Source: Chrysomallon squamiferum
Taxonomy: Eukaryota; Mollusca; Gastropoda; Neomphalida; Peltospiridae
Assembly: GCA_012295275.1 (NCBI GenBank)
Contig: CM022677.1
Location: 8,755,014 to 8,819,013 of the forward strand
Direction of reading: 5' to 3'
DNA: 64,000 bases
Positions within the stretch are counted from its first letter, which is position 1; each line of letters begins with the position of its first letter. The notes under the pieces are model-generated. The model was not told the origin of the DNA and ran no database searches. It worked only from the letters and a program-made list of their open reading frames with translations. A program made the position numbers and the translations under genes. Shown here one piece after another: positions 36,201 to 49,600 of the stretch.

Positions 36201-38731
36201 GTGCAGTGGTATTAGTAATGTACAGAGATATTAGTAATGTACAGTGGTAATGTGCAGTGTTATTAGTAATGTACACAAATATTAGTAATGTACAGTGGTA
36301 TTAGTAATGTACACAGATATTAGTAATGTACAGTGGAGTAATGTACAGTGGTAATGTGCAGTGGTATTAGTAATGTACACAGATATTAGTAATGTACAGT
36401 GGTAATGTTCAGTGGTATTAGTAATGTACAGTGATATTAGTAATGTACAGAGATATTAGTAATGTACAGTGGTAATGTGCAGTGTTATTAGTAATGTACA
36501 CAAATATTAGTAATGTACAGTGGTATTAGTAATGTACACAGATATTAGTAATGTACACAAATATTAGTAATGTACAGTGGTATTAGTAATGTACACAGAT
36601 ATTAGTAATGTACACAAATATTAGTAATGTACAGTGGTAATGTGCAGTGGTATTAGTAATGTACAGAGATATTAGTAATGTACAGTGGTAATGTTCAGTG
36701 GTATTAGTAATGAACAGTGATATTAGTAATGTACAGAGATATTAGTAATGTACAGTGGTAATGTGCAGTGTTATTAGTAATGTACACAAATATTAGTAAT
36801 GTACAGTGGTATTAGTAATGTACACAGATATTAGTAATGTACAGTGGTATTAGTAATGTACACAGATATTAGTAATGTACAGTGGTATTAGTAATGTACA
36901 GAGATATTAGTAATGTACAGTGGTAATGTGCAGTGGTATTAGTAATGTACAGTGATATTAGTAATGTACAGAGATATTAGTAATGTACAGTGGTAATGTG
37001 CAGTGTTATTAGTAATGTACACATATATTAGTAATGTACACAAATATTAGTAATGTACAGTGGTATTAGTAATGTACACAGATATTAGTAATGTACACAA
37101 ATATTAGTAATGTACAGTGATATTAGTAATGTACAGAGATATTAGTAATGTACAGTGGTATTAGTAATGTACACAGATATTAGTAATGTACAGTGGTATT
37201 AGTAATGTAGAGAGATACTAGTAATTTACAGTGATATTAGTAATGTAGAGGGATACTAGTAATGTGTAATGTTTTTTCAGATTGGAGACAGGAGTTTACA
37301 AGAGCTAGCAGACAACTGTCCTGACTTAGAATTTCTTCATCTCTTGTCATGTGGTCTTACTGATGATGGGATACAACACTTGAGTAAGGTATGCAGCAGT
37401 ACGTTTATAGATTGTGTGTGCACGTGTGTGGGCGTGTGTGTGTGCTTCTTATCTCCCAGTCTTTACATTGTTAGATAACACTGCACAAATCTATGTATGC
37501 CAGACATTTCAAATATTTATCCTTTAAAACTTTACTGTGAGGCTAAATTTTCATATATTAGATGTTTCAAACATTGATTTCTAATTTAAAAAAACCCAAA
37601 GAAAAACATTTTTTATTTTCTAATTAATCTACTAATAGTAGATACCAAACATTCAAGTAATTAATTAAGAACCTTTTTATTTTTTCTGACAGCTTATAAA
37701 TCTAAAGTTACCTCCACCAGACCTTTCAATAATTATTTTTTATCTTTTTAAACTTTTGATTTTTAAACCATTACCAAATATTCATGTTAGACATAACAAA
37801 TAATTAATATTTTAAACCTTTTTATATCAGACTTTCAGACATTCAGTTGTTGTTGTTGTTATTATTATTATTATTATTAACAGTTACTAAATCTAATCAA
37901 ATCAAATATTCAAGTAATTAATATTTTAAAACTTTGTATACCAGACATTCAAATGTGTTTATTCTTCTGTTTTTTTTTCACACAGTTAGTAAATCTATGC
38001 TAGACACTCAGTGATTAATCTATTAAAACATTTTATATTTTTTATATTTTTTAACAGCTATTAAATCTACGCATGCTAGACATATCCAACATTCGACAGC
38101 TGAGTTCTAAGTGTGTTGAGGGGATGGTGCGGGCGTGTAAGAAACTTGAAGTGCTCAGCGTGTCTCTGAACCGTGCCATTGATGACGAGTGTATTCGTGT
38201 CATTGTTCAACAGTGTCACAGTTTGAAGAAATTTTCATGTGTTGCCTGCAACCTCACAGACAAAGGTAAAACAGACAGACAGACCGACAGACAGACATAT
38301 TTCATTTTCTATTTCTTTCATTTATTATAATTATAAGCCAGTTAATTTTGGTATAAAGAAAATAATCATTTCCTTTGTAAATTTAAAATAATATTGTTTG
38401 TATTAAATAAAATAATATAGTTTATGTTGTATGTATGTATTTGTCAGCACTTGAGTACATGGGCATGTACAGCAAGTCACTGGAGAGGATTGATGTTGCT
38501 TGGTGTGGTGACATCACAGACATTGGAGTCCGCTTCATTTCAGAGAACCTGGCCTCCCTTCAGTATCTTGGGCTCCTCCGTTGCAGCCAGATCACCATGG
38601 AAACGATAGATGAGCTGGTAGAAAAATTCCCACACATTTATTACTCTAATTTTGTCCTGGAGTCTCGGAAGTTGATGAGGCAGGCTGAAAAGGAAGGATT
38701 CAGAATTCCACTACCAGAGAAAGAAATTTAA
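33224..38731 (+). CDS. FBXL17: F-box/LRR-repeat protein 17
   Basis: Substrate adaptor of an SCF (SKP1-CUL1-F-box) ubiquitin ligase; mammalian FBXL17 removes wrongly paired BTB-domain dimers. Coding exons: 33224-34716, 35222-35336, 35772-35903, 37281-37388, 38058-38265, 38448-38731; in-frame total 779 aa (human 701). Seen: a disordered Ser/Asn/Asp-rich N-terminus (1-395), an F-box at about 396-440 (FSDLPFAILLNIFQYL, CRQWHEASHDPSLWRRI), then Cys-type leucine-rich repeats with one or two repeats per exon, and a C-terminal helix after the last LRR (FPHIYYSNFVLESRKLMRQA), the part that in FBXL17 clasps the BTB substrate. The ending ALEYMG...WCGDITDIG...LGLLRC matches FBXL17 rather than other FBXLs. 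I take ATG 33224 as the start because a TTATTACAG acceptor at 33200 precedes it; the upstream in-frame ATG at 33056 lies in Tyr/Leu-rich intron sequence. Confidence 0.93.
36011..37270 (+). repeat. 19-bp minisatellite filling an FBXL17 intron
   Basis: Roughly 60 copies of TAGTAATGTACAGAGATAT and variants (CAGTGGTAT, CACAGATAT, CACAAATAT), with a recurring 32-bp composite containing GGTAATGTGCAGTG. Variant order recurs, so there is higher-order structure. The array stops about 10-20 bases before the CAG acceptor of the exon at 37281. Confidence 0.97.
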
Positions 38732-39777
38732 CCTTAACCTTTTTGAGGTTATTTATGTTTTGTTCCGAATTTGATTATCACCCATCGGAATATTAATTCT
38801 AAAAATTTGACATTAAGATTTACCTTTTTGTTTAAAAAAAAAAAGAAGGAGTTTGACCTTTCTGGACAACTTTGAATGTTAGATTTTTAATATTCAATTT
38901 TTAATATTTGTTAATAGTAAAAGCATATATATATATATATAAATATATATAAAAAAAAGATTAATGATTAGGAATGACTATGTCTGCTATCTCTGAAGCA
39001 TTTATGTTGTGTTTGGTGATATGAAATTTTAATATGAAACGATAATTTAAAAATAAACATACAATATTTTCCAATATTAGAAATTTATTTTATTTCTTAA
39101 TATAAAAATCAGAAAGATGCAAAAATAATTTGTTTTCCTTCATGGTTTAAATCGTTGTCTACTAACAACAGTACTATAAACCAGATTTTTTCTTTTTTCA
39201 TTTTTTCTTTTTTTAAAAGTAATTTGAATGTGTGATTAGTAGAGTGTAAATAAAAAACATTATTTAAATGTTGTTGTTTTGTTTTTTTAATGCAAGAGAG
39301 TAGATAATTTTTTTAAACAAATCCTCTGGTTCTGCGGTTTTTGTAGTAGCTATTAGACCAACAAACCTGATCCAGATATCTAGAAAAATTTATAATACAA
39401 CAACAATAATAATAAAAACAGATAAGAATCAGAAGATAGTTATAATTTTAAAAAAAAGATGTTTAAATTAAGAAAAATATTATCTGTACAAATTTTTATA
39501 ACTGTTAAAGAAATTTTACATTAAGTACTTTTTGTTTGAATTTAGAAACATTTGACTAGCCTAATGTGCACTAATTTAAGAATGAGATGACAGAAAATGA
39601 AAAGAGATAGATAACCTGGCCATTGTTGAATAGATATGTAGACATTAAAGTTATTTTTGTTCTTCATGATTTTTTCAAAAACAAAGTAACGGGCATTAAC
39701 ATCACTAACATGACTTTTGTAAACATCAGGTATGTTAGTAAGACTATTAATAAAAAAAACTAGTTTCCGATACATAC

Positions 39778-39818
<41 letters not shown>

Positions 39819-40804
39819 GTAAATCAGTTTGTCTCACAAAAATGTATGTGTATACATATATATATATATATGTTTTATTTTAATTTTTTTTATGATTTAA
39901 AAGGACTTACATATTTTACTGTGTCTAACCTTATAATAATAAGATGCAGACAAGCTGTAATTTACTTCATCAAAGAGAAAATAAGAAATACTTAAGGTTT
40001 TAAAGAATAACAACAAATAATTTTAATACATTGTTTATTTGCATAAACTTCAAACAAACTTAAAACACATTTCTCTACCATTTTGCTTTATCTAACAACA
40101 ACAACAACAACAATAACAATAATAATAATGTGTAGAACTAGCTCCTAATAATAATACGAGTGGTGTAGCAGTAGCAATAACTAATAGTAATATCGACAAC
40201 TAATAATAATAGTGGTAGTAATATTAACAGTAGTAGTAGTAAAAATAATAATAATTATAGTGGTAGTAGTAGTAGTAGTAGTAATAATAATAAAAATAGC
40301 CCTACTTTGTAGACATCTATAGTATTAGTATAAAAATCTTCTAAAGAAAAAGGTTTAATTTAAAGGAGGCAAGTTATATTATATAAACTTTAAAAATTAA
40401 TCATAAAATCAAATTGTATATTTGAGGTAAAGCTGTAATAAAGTTTATGTATAAACACATATATACTCTCATAAATAAAAACAGAAAATATTTCTAATGA
40501 TAATGTAAAGATGTTTTTTTTTTTTATATATTGAGACATCTATTACAATAATTAAAAGATTGAATTGCCCAGATTATAAAGACATATATGTATGTATATA
40601 TATATATATATATATATAAAAATTAGAAATATTGCTTATGATGATCATAATGTAAAGATTTTTTTTTACATTGAGACATCAGTTACAGTGAGACTAATAA
40701 TTAAAAGATTGAGTTGTCTAGATTATAGATATATTTAGCAGTAAAATAACAAAATATTTCTAATGATGGTGTAAAGATTTTTACATTAGGACAATTTTGT
40801 TACA

Positions 40805-40851
<47 letters not shown>

Positions 40852-41539
40852 TATTATTATTATTATTATTATTATTATAATATTGTGTAGAGGTGTCTGT
40901 AATATAATATTTAATAAAATTAGAGAAACAATTTTAATGATAATGTAAACATTTTTTATTTTCAAAATACATCTATCTATTACAGCAAATTTTTGTGTAG
41001 TCTATATTATAAAGATATGCACAGTAAAAATAGAAAATATTTTAACAATAATGTAAAAGTGTTGTGTAAATTGAGCTTCTTGCTATACATATAAATATTA
41101 ATAATGAAAACATTTTTTAGTTTGAAGATATGTCTATTACACTAATTAATAAAAATATTGGGTCGACTGAGATATTAAATTTAACTGCATAGAAGAAAGA
41201 CTGATTAAAAATTATATAACTTTTTGTTTTGATTTAACAATATTTAAATTAGATTTGTGTTTTTCAAATTCTATAAACTGAAAAACGATTTTCAAAATGG
41301 ATTAATTTTAACATTCTTGATAAAAAAATAAATAATAATGTTAATAATAATAATAATAATAGCTGGTAGTGGTGAAAATTTCTAAAAACATTAAAAGAAA
41401 AATTAATTTTAACCAGGCACCAGGTCATGTGTGTTGTTTTGTTTCTTCATTATATTCTTGGCACTATATACTAAATAAAACTAGAATGGCTTACATCTAC
41501 TTGAACAAAGCTAGGCACTGCTGATGTGTTTTATATAAC

Positions 41540-41576
<37 letters not shown>

Positions 41577-41957
41577 TACTTTGTATTATGCTACACGTTT
41601 AAGCACTTAACAAATACCAAGTTACTATACTACTAATATACATTAAGTAGTTATTCTTTTTAATGGATGAATCAATCTACACTTAAAATGCTATTTCAAT
41701 TCTGTAATTTTAATACACATTAAGTACATTTTTTACTTTCTTCTAGCACTTCTGTGATCTATAATGTAAATGATTTTTGTGACTTTAAATCCTTTTCTTG
41801 TTTCGGACTGTTAGGATACTGTTTTACAACAGTAAAACCAGGCATGATTTGTTTTTTCATCCTCTTCTGTACTCCACTGTAGCTTTCCACCACCATCTGA
41901 ATATCTGTGTGAAATTTGTGGTATTTTACATGTCTGCTATAATTTACTTATCATATA
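38732..41957. other. Convergent intergenic region
   Basis: The 3' ends of FBXL17 (plus) and the RING ligase (minus) face each other. A candidate FBXL17 AATAAA lies at 39052-39057, about 320 bases past the stop. The rest is AT-rich with (AT)n near 39790, (AAT)n followed by (ATT)n at 40806-40877, and (AAT)n at 41540-41576. No other gene seen. Confidence 0.6.
40806..40877. repeat. (AAT)n/(ATT)n head-to-head microsatellite
   Basis: An AAT run passes directly into an ATT run, so the two halves are self-complementary. Confidence 0.95.
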
Positions 41958-43603
41958 TCAGTCTACAGACTGTGCTTCAGATTGAAGAATATGTCGACAG
42001 ACAGGGCAAGTCCCAGACTGAAATGTAAACAGAAAATGGAATTAGCATTTAAACATAGAATAACTGTTAGGAAATAAATTAATATATAATAAATTTTAAA
42101 ATCAAGGAATAAAAAATTAAATTAGTATTTAATTATAGAAGAAATTTCAGTTAGCAATTAAATAAAATAGAATAAAATACAAGACATATTGAATAAGAAT
42201 TAGTATTTAAATATAGAAAAACTATTTACTTGTTTACTAGTATTTACAGATCTTTGAGAACAGAGATATCATTATTTGATTAAAATCTTTTCATTCAGTT
42301 TGATGTGTACAACATTTACTTATATTTATTGTGAATTAACTTATTAAAATAAATATAAATGTCTTTATTTTAAAACCTCCAATATATTCATATATATTCA
42401 TTTAATAGCTAATTATGTTATTAATACATAAAGTGATCAACAGGAAGTTGTATACATACACAATTTTTTATATTAATAATGATGATGATAAACTTTAGAA
42501 AATAAAACAGAGAAAGACACCCACAGAGAGAGAGAGAGAGAGGAAACAGAAGAAGGAAAGAGAAAGGGAGATAATTACCTTGACCAGCCAGGCCTGTATA
42601 CAGAGAGGGTGATAGAGGTGTTGGCATGGTAACTGAGTCAACTCTTCTCCTTCATCGAACCAGCACAGACAGATTGGACACTTCAAGTCAGGCGCTTTAA
42701 TAATGAGTTAAACAATAATCTGTTAACTTTTAGACAAATAATAATTGTTCATTTCAAAAAAATAAATAATAATACTGTGTTCATTCATTTTAAGCATAAA
42801 TACAAATATTTTAACATATTAAAAGATAAAATACATATAAATGACAGAGACCAATTGCAAAAACAAAAAATGATAATAATAATATTAAATAAAAAAATAA
42901 ATAAAAATTAAATAAATTATACCTGTATTGTCTTTAGTGGCTGTCACTATTTTAAGGCTGTCAATCACTGTTGGAGACACAGGGGGCGGAGCCAATTCTC
43001 CTAGTAGTTCGGGATGGACAGTCAACATCTGCATAATTACATTCTGAAAGAAAAATATTATTATTTTCCAACACCATACTGAAGTTTTGTTTTTATTCTT
43101 TTCCAAATGTGAATAGGTTTTTATTATCTTGAACCTTGTTATGTATTTTAATACTTTGTCATAAACTAACTTATCCTGAATTTTATCACACACACACACA
43201 CACACACACACAACAGTTTCAGAGACATAAGTAATAAAAACCAGACAAATGCTTTTTGTATATATTTTTAATTGTTTACTCTCTCTCTGTGTGTGTGTGT
43301 GTGTGTAATTTATATTCTCTCTGTGTGTAATATATAGTCTCTCTGTGTAATATATATTTTATGCATTTCATGTAAATTAAATTAATGTACCTGGTACATG
43401 AGTTCAATTGGATCCTGTGGCAGATGTTGCAGACCCTGTAGAAAAGGTTCCAGTGGTCTGAAGTCATCAATGCTGATGTCGAAGTTGTTGTCACCGGATG
43501 CTGCCCAATCAGACTCCCTGTAAAAGAGAAAAAACATAATTGTGATGTTTTATATAATTTTAACAAACAAATCAATACCTTTCTGAGTTGTCTCTGGGCC
43601 TTA

Positions 43604-43640
<37 letters not shown>

Positions 43641-46600
43641 AATATGTATGTATGTACATTTGAATTTAATATCAAAAACTAAATTTCATACATTTCAATA
43701 AATTGCTCTTCCATAGCTACATTTCATATATATAAATTCTGTACAAATAAAACAGAATATTTACCAAACATAAACTGTAACAATTTTACATGTCCATCCT
43801 AATTTAATGTTTTTCATATTCTAATACCAAAAAAACATAAAATAAAATCCAGCTGGATTTGTTTGTGACAATGTTAAAAGTTCACAGCTACAAATATACA
43901 AAAAATAAAAAATTTACCATGGATTTGAAAACTGCTGCATGTCTGCATTGGGTCCAGTTAACATTCCTGCCACACTGTCTGGATGACTGGACCCACGGAC
44001 AAACTGACAGTGCTGACAGTCGCATTCAAACTCATCATCTGCGTCACCACTATCCGACGTCGGATAACTGAAGTCTGGAGCACGAAAAAAGTCAGGCACT
44101 TTATCCTTAAAATAGTAAATAAATAAATATTGAAAGTTTTATCCTAAAAATAATAAATAAATAGATGTTGAAAGTTTTATCCTTAAAATAATAAATAAAT
44201 AAAAGTTGTTAATTTTATCCTAAAAAATAATAAATAACAGTTGATAATTTTACCCTAAAAAAAAAAAAAGTAAAAGCTGATAATTTAAATAATCAATAAA
44301 AGCTGATAATTTTATCCTAAAACTAGTAATAAATAAATGTTGAAAGTTTTATCCTTAAAATAATAAATAAATAAAAGCTGATGTTATCCTAAAAATAGTA
44401 AATAAATAAAAGTTGAAAGTTTTACACTTAAAATAATAAATAAAAGCTGATGTTATCCTAAAAATAGTAAATAAATAAAAGTTGAAAGTTTTACACTTAA
44501 AATAATTAAAGCTGATAATTTTATCCTAAAAATAATAAATAAATAAAAGCTGATAATTTTATCCTAAAAATAATAAATAAATAAAAGCTGATAATTTTAT
44601 CCTAAAAATAGTAAATAAATAAATGTAGTAAGTTTTATCCTTAAAATAATAAATAAATAAAATTTGTTAATTTTACCCTAAAAATAATAAATAAATAACA
44701 GTTGATAATTTTATCCTAAAAATAATAAATAAATAAAAGCTGATAATTTAAATAATAAATAAAAGCTGATAATTTTATCCTAAAAATAATAGATAAATAA
44801 AAGTTGAAAGTTTTATCCTAAAAATAATAAATAAATAAAAGCTGATAATTTTATCCTAAAAATAGTAAATAAATAAATGTTGAAAGTTTTATCCTAAAAA
44901 TAATAAATAAATAAAAGCTGATAATTTTATCCTAAAAATAGTAAATAAATAACAGTTGACAATTTTATCCTAAAAATAATAAATAAATAAAAGTTGATAA
45001 TTTTATCCCAAAAAATAATAAATAAATAAAAGCTGATAATTTAAATAATAAATAAAAGCTGATAATTTTATCCTAAAAATAATAGATAAATAAAAGTTGA
45101 AAGTTTTATCCTAAAAATAATAAATAAATAAAAGCTGATAATTTTATCCTAAAAATAGTAAATAAATAAATGTTGAAAGTTTTATCCTAAAAATAATAAA
45201 TAAATAAAAGCTGATAATTTTATCCTAAAAATAGTAAATAAATAAATGTTGAAAGTTTTATCCTAAAAATAATAAATAAATAAAAGCTGATAATTTTATC
45301 CTAAAAATAGTAAATAAATAACAGTTGACAATTTTATCCTAAAAATAATAAATAAATAAAAGTTGATAATTTTACCCTAAAAATAATAAATAAATAAAAG
45401 CTGATAATTTTATCCTAAAAATAATAAATAAATAAAAGTTGATAATTTTATGCTAAAAATAATAAATAAATAAAAGCTGATAATTTTATGCTAAAAATAA
45501 TAAATAAATAAAAGCTGATAATTTTATGCTAAAAATAATAAATAAATAAAAGCTGATAATTTTATCCTAAAAATAATAAATAAATAAAAGCTAATAATTT
45601 TATGCTAAAAATAGTAAGCTAAAAATAATAAATAAATAAAAGTTGCTAACACTGAAGATAATGTGGAGCATGTAAAAATAATAATGACAAATAAAATTAC
45701 ACTTTCTGAAGACTTATTTGAATCTGAATTCTTTCTGCCTATCAAGGCATCGAATGGTGAAAAAATCTCATCAATAAGTTGACCCAAGCTTCCACCAGAT
45801 TCAGCCATTTCTGTGACATCAGCACCAATCTCATCAGAGTTATCTGCTCTTTGTTCCTTGCACAAGCATGAAGTGGTATCACACGATGTCATTGTGAAAC
45901 TGTTCACCGGATTAAAGGGAGACGACGGATTGGAGAAAATATCTTTGAGGGGAGACAACTCTAGGTCGAGACTGCCGGCTCCAAATTTGACAGGTGACGT
46001 GTTGCTTTGTATTGCAAACAGTTTGTCGAATTCACCGGAGGAATTCTGAGATTTTTTCATTTCTTCATTGTTGTTGTAGTTGTCCTTTTCAAAATAGCGA
46101 TGTAGTCGTGTTGAAGATAAAGGATCTATGTTTGTTGAGCAAGCTCCAAAATTATAATCTTCTAGAAAAAAAACAATAATAAATAAATAAAAATAAGTAA
46201 TAAAAGGAAAATTACAAAATAACATTCATAAGAAAAATTATAACCATTACAATTATAATATAACAAAATTTTATATATATAAAATTAGTATAACAACAAT
46301 AACTTAACCAAAAAGATAAATAAATAACAACTACAAAAACAGCATTAATAACAACATTAACAGTAACCATAGCAACAATAGCACAACACAAATTTGTAAG
46401 CATAACGACATAAAAAAAATAAAAATATATCATTAACAAGAAGAAAACCTACAAAAACAATAACTTAACAAAAATGACATTTGCATGGTAAAATTATCGA
46501 TCTATTTGTTAATAAATATACATAATAAGTGTTGTTCTTTTTAACTAATTATATGAACCATTAAAAAACAAAACAATAGACAAAATAACTCAAGACAAAA

Positions 46601-49600
46601 TGAAAACCTAATTTGTCTCAGTTTTGTTTTGTTTTGGCTAATTTCTAGTAATAATGGATTAAAATGTAATAATAATAATAAAAATAATAATAATAATAAT
46701 AAGAAGAAGAATAATAAGAATAATAATAATAACAACAACAATAATAATATTAATATTAATAATAATCATAAAATAATAATAAAACATGACTGAACTTTAG
46801 TTACCTTTTTGCTTTTCTTTTGATACTCAAGGATTTCTAAAACTTGCTAATATTATGTTACTGTTCCTTATTAGCTGAAGAATATTTTCATAATCATAAT
46901 TAAATTTTACTTACAAAAATCATATTTAAATATGATTATGAAAACCATAACCTGAACTGCAATTATATTACAGATCACAAAAATTTGATATTTCTATTCT
47001 TTGTCAACTGCCTCCATATCATAAGAATGTGTTCAAGACATTTTTATTCTTTGCTAATGATAATTTACAAAATTAGATATAATCATGTAAAAATCTCACC
47101 TGAAATGCTTCCATTGTGTTCCATATCACAAGAACTTGTTGAAGACATTTCTGTAGCTTTTCTGTTGTGATTAGCCGATTTCTTGCGAAGACGTCTTCTC
47201 CCTGCTCTCTTTGTTTCTGGTCTGCCTCTTATAGTAGATGCTATCCTTGACATTACATGATGTTGTTTATAGTGTGAGTTGTCACATGACAAACTGTGAC
47301 AGCTGCTGTAGCCATGGCAACAGTCACTGGAAGAGAGAGAAGTATCGCAGTCTGCATCATCAGATTCATGAAGAAAAACAGCATGTTTACATGTGCAATT
47401 TATTAATGTGGTTTGACCATGGGTTTTCTTTACGTTGCTTTTTGACTGGTCACTGAAGTGGTGAGAAACGGAAGAGCTGTAACTGATCAAGTCATGATTA
47501 TTTGTTTGGTCTGAATTGGTCATTACATGACTGTGTGTATCACAGATAGTTGTGTTGTTTGAATGTAATCTTTCGCCAAGGACATCTGTGTTATGACACA
47601 CCAACCTGTGTCTATCCGTATTTTGGACATCTGACTGGTTTCTTTGACTTTCATTGTGTTCCGTATCACAAGAACTTTGTGCATCTGTATTATGGACATC
47701 AGATTGTCCTCTCTGACCATTCATTCCTGTGTTTGTCCTTGGTTTATTCTCCAGCCTGAGCAGTCCGTCAGACATTTGTGATCTTTCATTCAACATAGTA
47801 CAGCTCTGAGTTTGTAAAGAAATACTCTTGTCCTCCAGTTCATTACAGAAATTCATAGACTTGTTTACCTCACTGTCTAGCAAACTGCCAGCACCATTCC
47901 ACTTCCTATGAAATGTTGGTTTTTCTTTCTCACCTTCGTTTTTGGCTAATAAAGCATTACAACACTCAGCTGGTTTTGGAATAGTGTCAGGTAAATGATT
48001 ATCTTCCAGAAGTGTGCACATCCGACTGTTATGATTGTTATATGACAAAGCTTCTTTAGAGGTCTTGTATTCTTCTAATGAAAATTCCAGATCTTCAGTT
48101 GATTCTGAATCAGCTTCTGGTAAATTTTTGACATTATTTGAAAATAACTCTTTAGAGAACTGACATTTTTCTAATGAAATATCACCTTCTTTATCCAATT
48201 CTGAACTGGATTCTGTTAGTCTTTTATCTGCCATCTTGGATCCACTTAAAACATTATGTCTGTTGTCATTTGAAAATGATTCTTTACAGGTCTGAAACTG
48301 TCCTAACAAAATATCGTCTATGGGCAACTTAGAATTGGTGTCTGTTACATTTTTGTCTGCCATCTTGGCCCCACTCAAAATATTTTCATGACCACTGTTA
48401 TTTGAAAATGAATTTTCTGAGGTTTGACCTTCTTCTGACAAACTTTTTTCTTCTTCAGTCATTTTAGAAGTGTTTTCTGATAAACCATTGCACTCTGTCC
48501 TTTTGGTGGTTGCAGTAATGTTTCTACTGTCAGCATCATCACATGAAAATCTTTCTTTCGATGTTCCAGATTTATCTGATAAGCCATTATCACGCGATTG
48601 TTTAGAATTAGTGTCTTCCATCAAATAGTTAGCCATGACTCCACCTCTTCTTACATAATTTAGACACTTTCTGTTACAACTAACATCACCCTCACTCTGA
48701 AATACATCTTCTTTATTACATCCCTTTCCACCTCCACCATCTGAATTAGAAAAACAAAACCTTTCAAAATGTTTGTTGGATGCCAAATCCTTCGAAAGAT
48801 CTAGGTTCAGTAATACATTAATTTCAGCTAAATTCTTCCTTCGATCCACAGTTAGTAATCCATTACTTTTGCACCCAGATCTGCTGACTGGAAGTGAATC
48901 TGAGTCATCCTCATCAACAAGATGCAGACAGTTCAAATCGTCAAGGGATTCATCAAGTAAACAGTTTTTGCACACAGCGGCTGATTTCAAATCGTGATCT
49001 GTGACGTGTCTGTGAGACAACACATAGCCTGACGCACTACACGGTTTCACTTCAGACTGGTTTGAATTATCACATTTATTGCACACATCCCTGTTCCCTG
49101 CCTGAAGAAAAAGACAGTCATTAAAAAAACTGTCATTGCTGTTACCATTGCACAATCCCGGATTATTTATATTCCTTGAAAGTTCTTGGTTTTGCAATGA
49201 ACTGAATTTATCTTGTATTGCCTCTGGTCCCACACAACATAAAGCAGACATATTGTTTCTGAACAATGAAGAGTCGTGTGAAGTTTGAGATGAATATGAA
49301 CACTCACATCCTCGGTCCTGATCACAATTACAGCTGTCAACAGGTAGGCTGAAGTAGTCAGTTGAGACATTATTTTCCTGAGTATTATAAGAAATTAAAC
49401 TGAGATTATTTGTATCATGAAAAAAACATGATTCACCACTGAGAGATTTAGAAGTGTTTTTAAAAGACGAAGAGTCAGTCTGTTGAGATTCTGTACAGGA
49501 ACAAAGTGACTCAGTCTTTATAGAATATTGGTTTATATTATCAGAAACTGTCATTGTAGGATACTGATCTACGTTACAAGAACAAAATGGTTTAGTCTTT

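Noticed and set aside
36011-37270. CRISPR-like repeat array
   Set aside because: Head-to-tail 19-bp units without unique spacers, inside a eukaryotic intron; it is a minisatellite. The same applies to 44107-45640.
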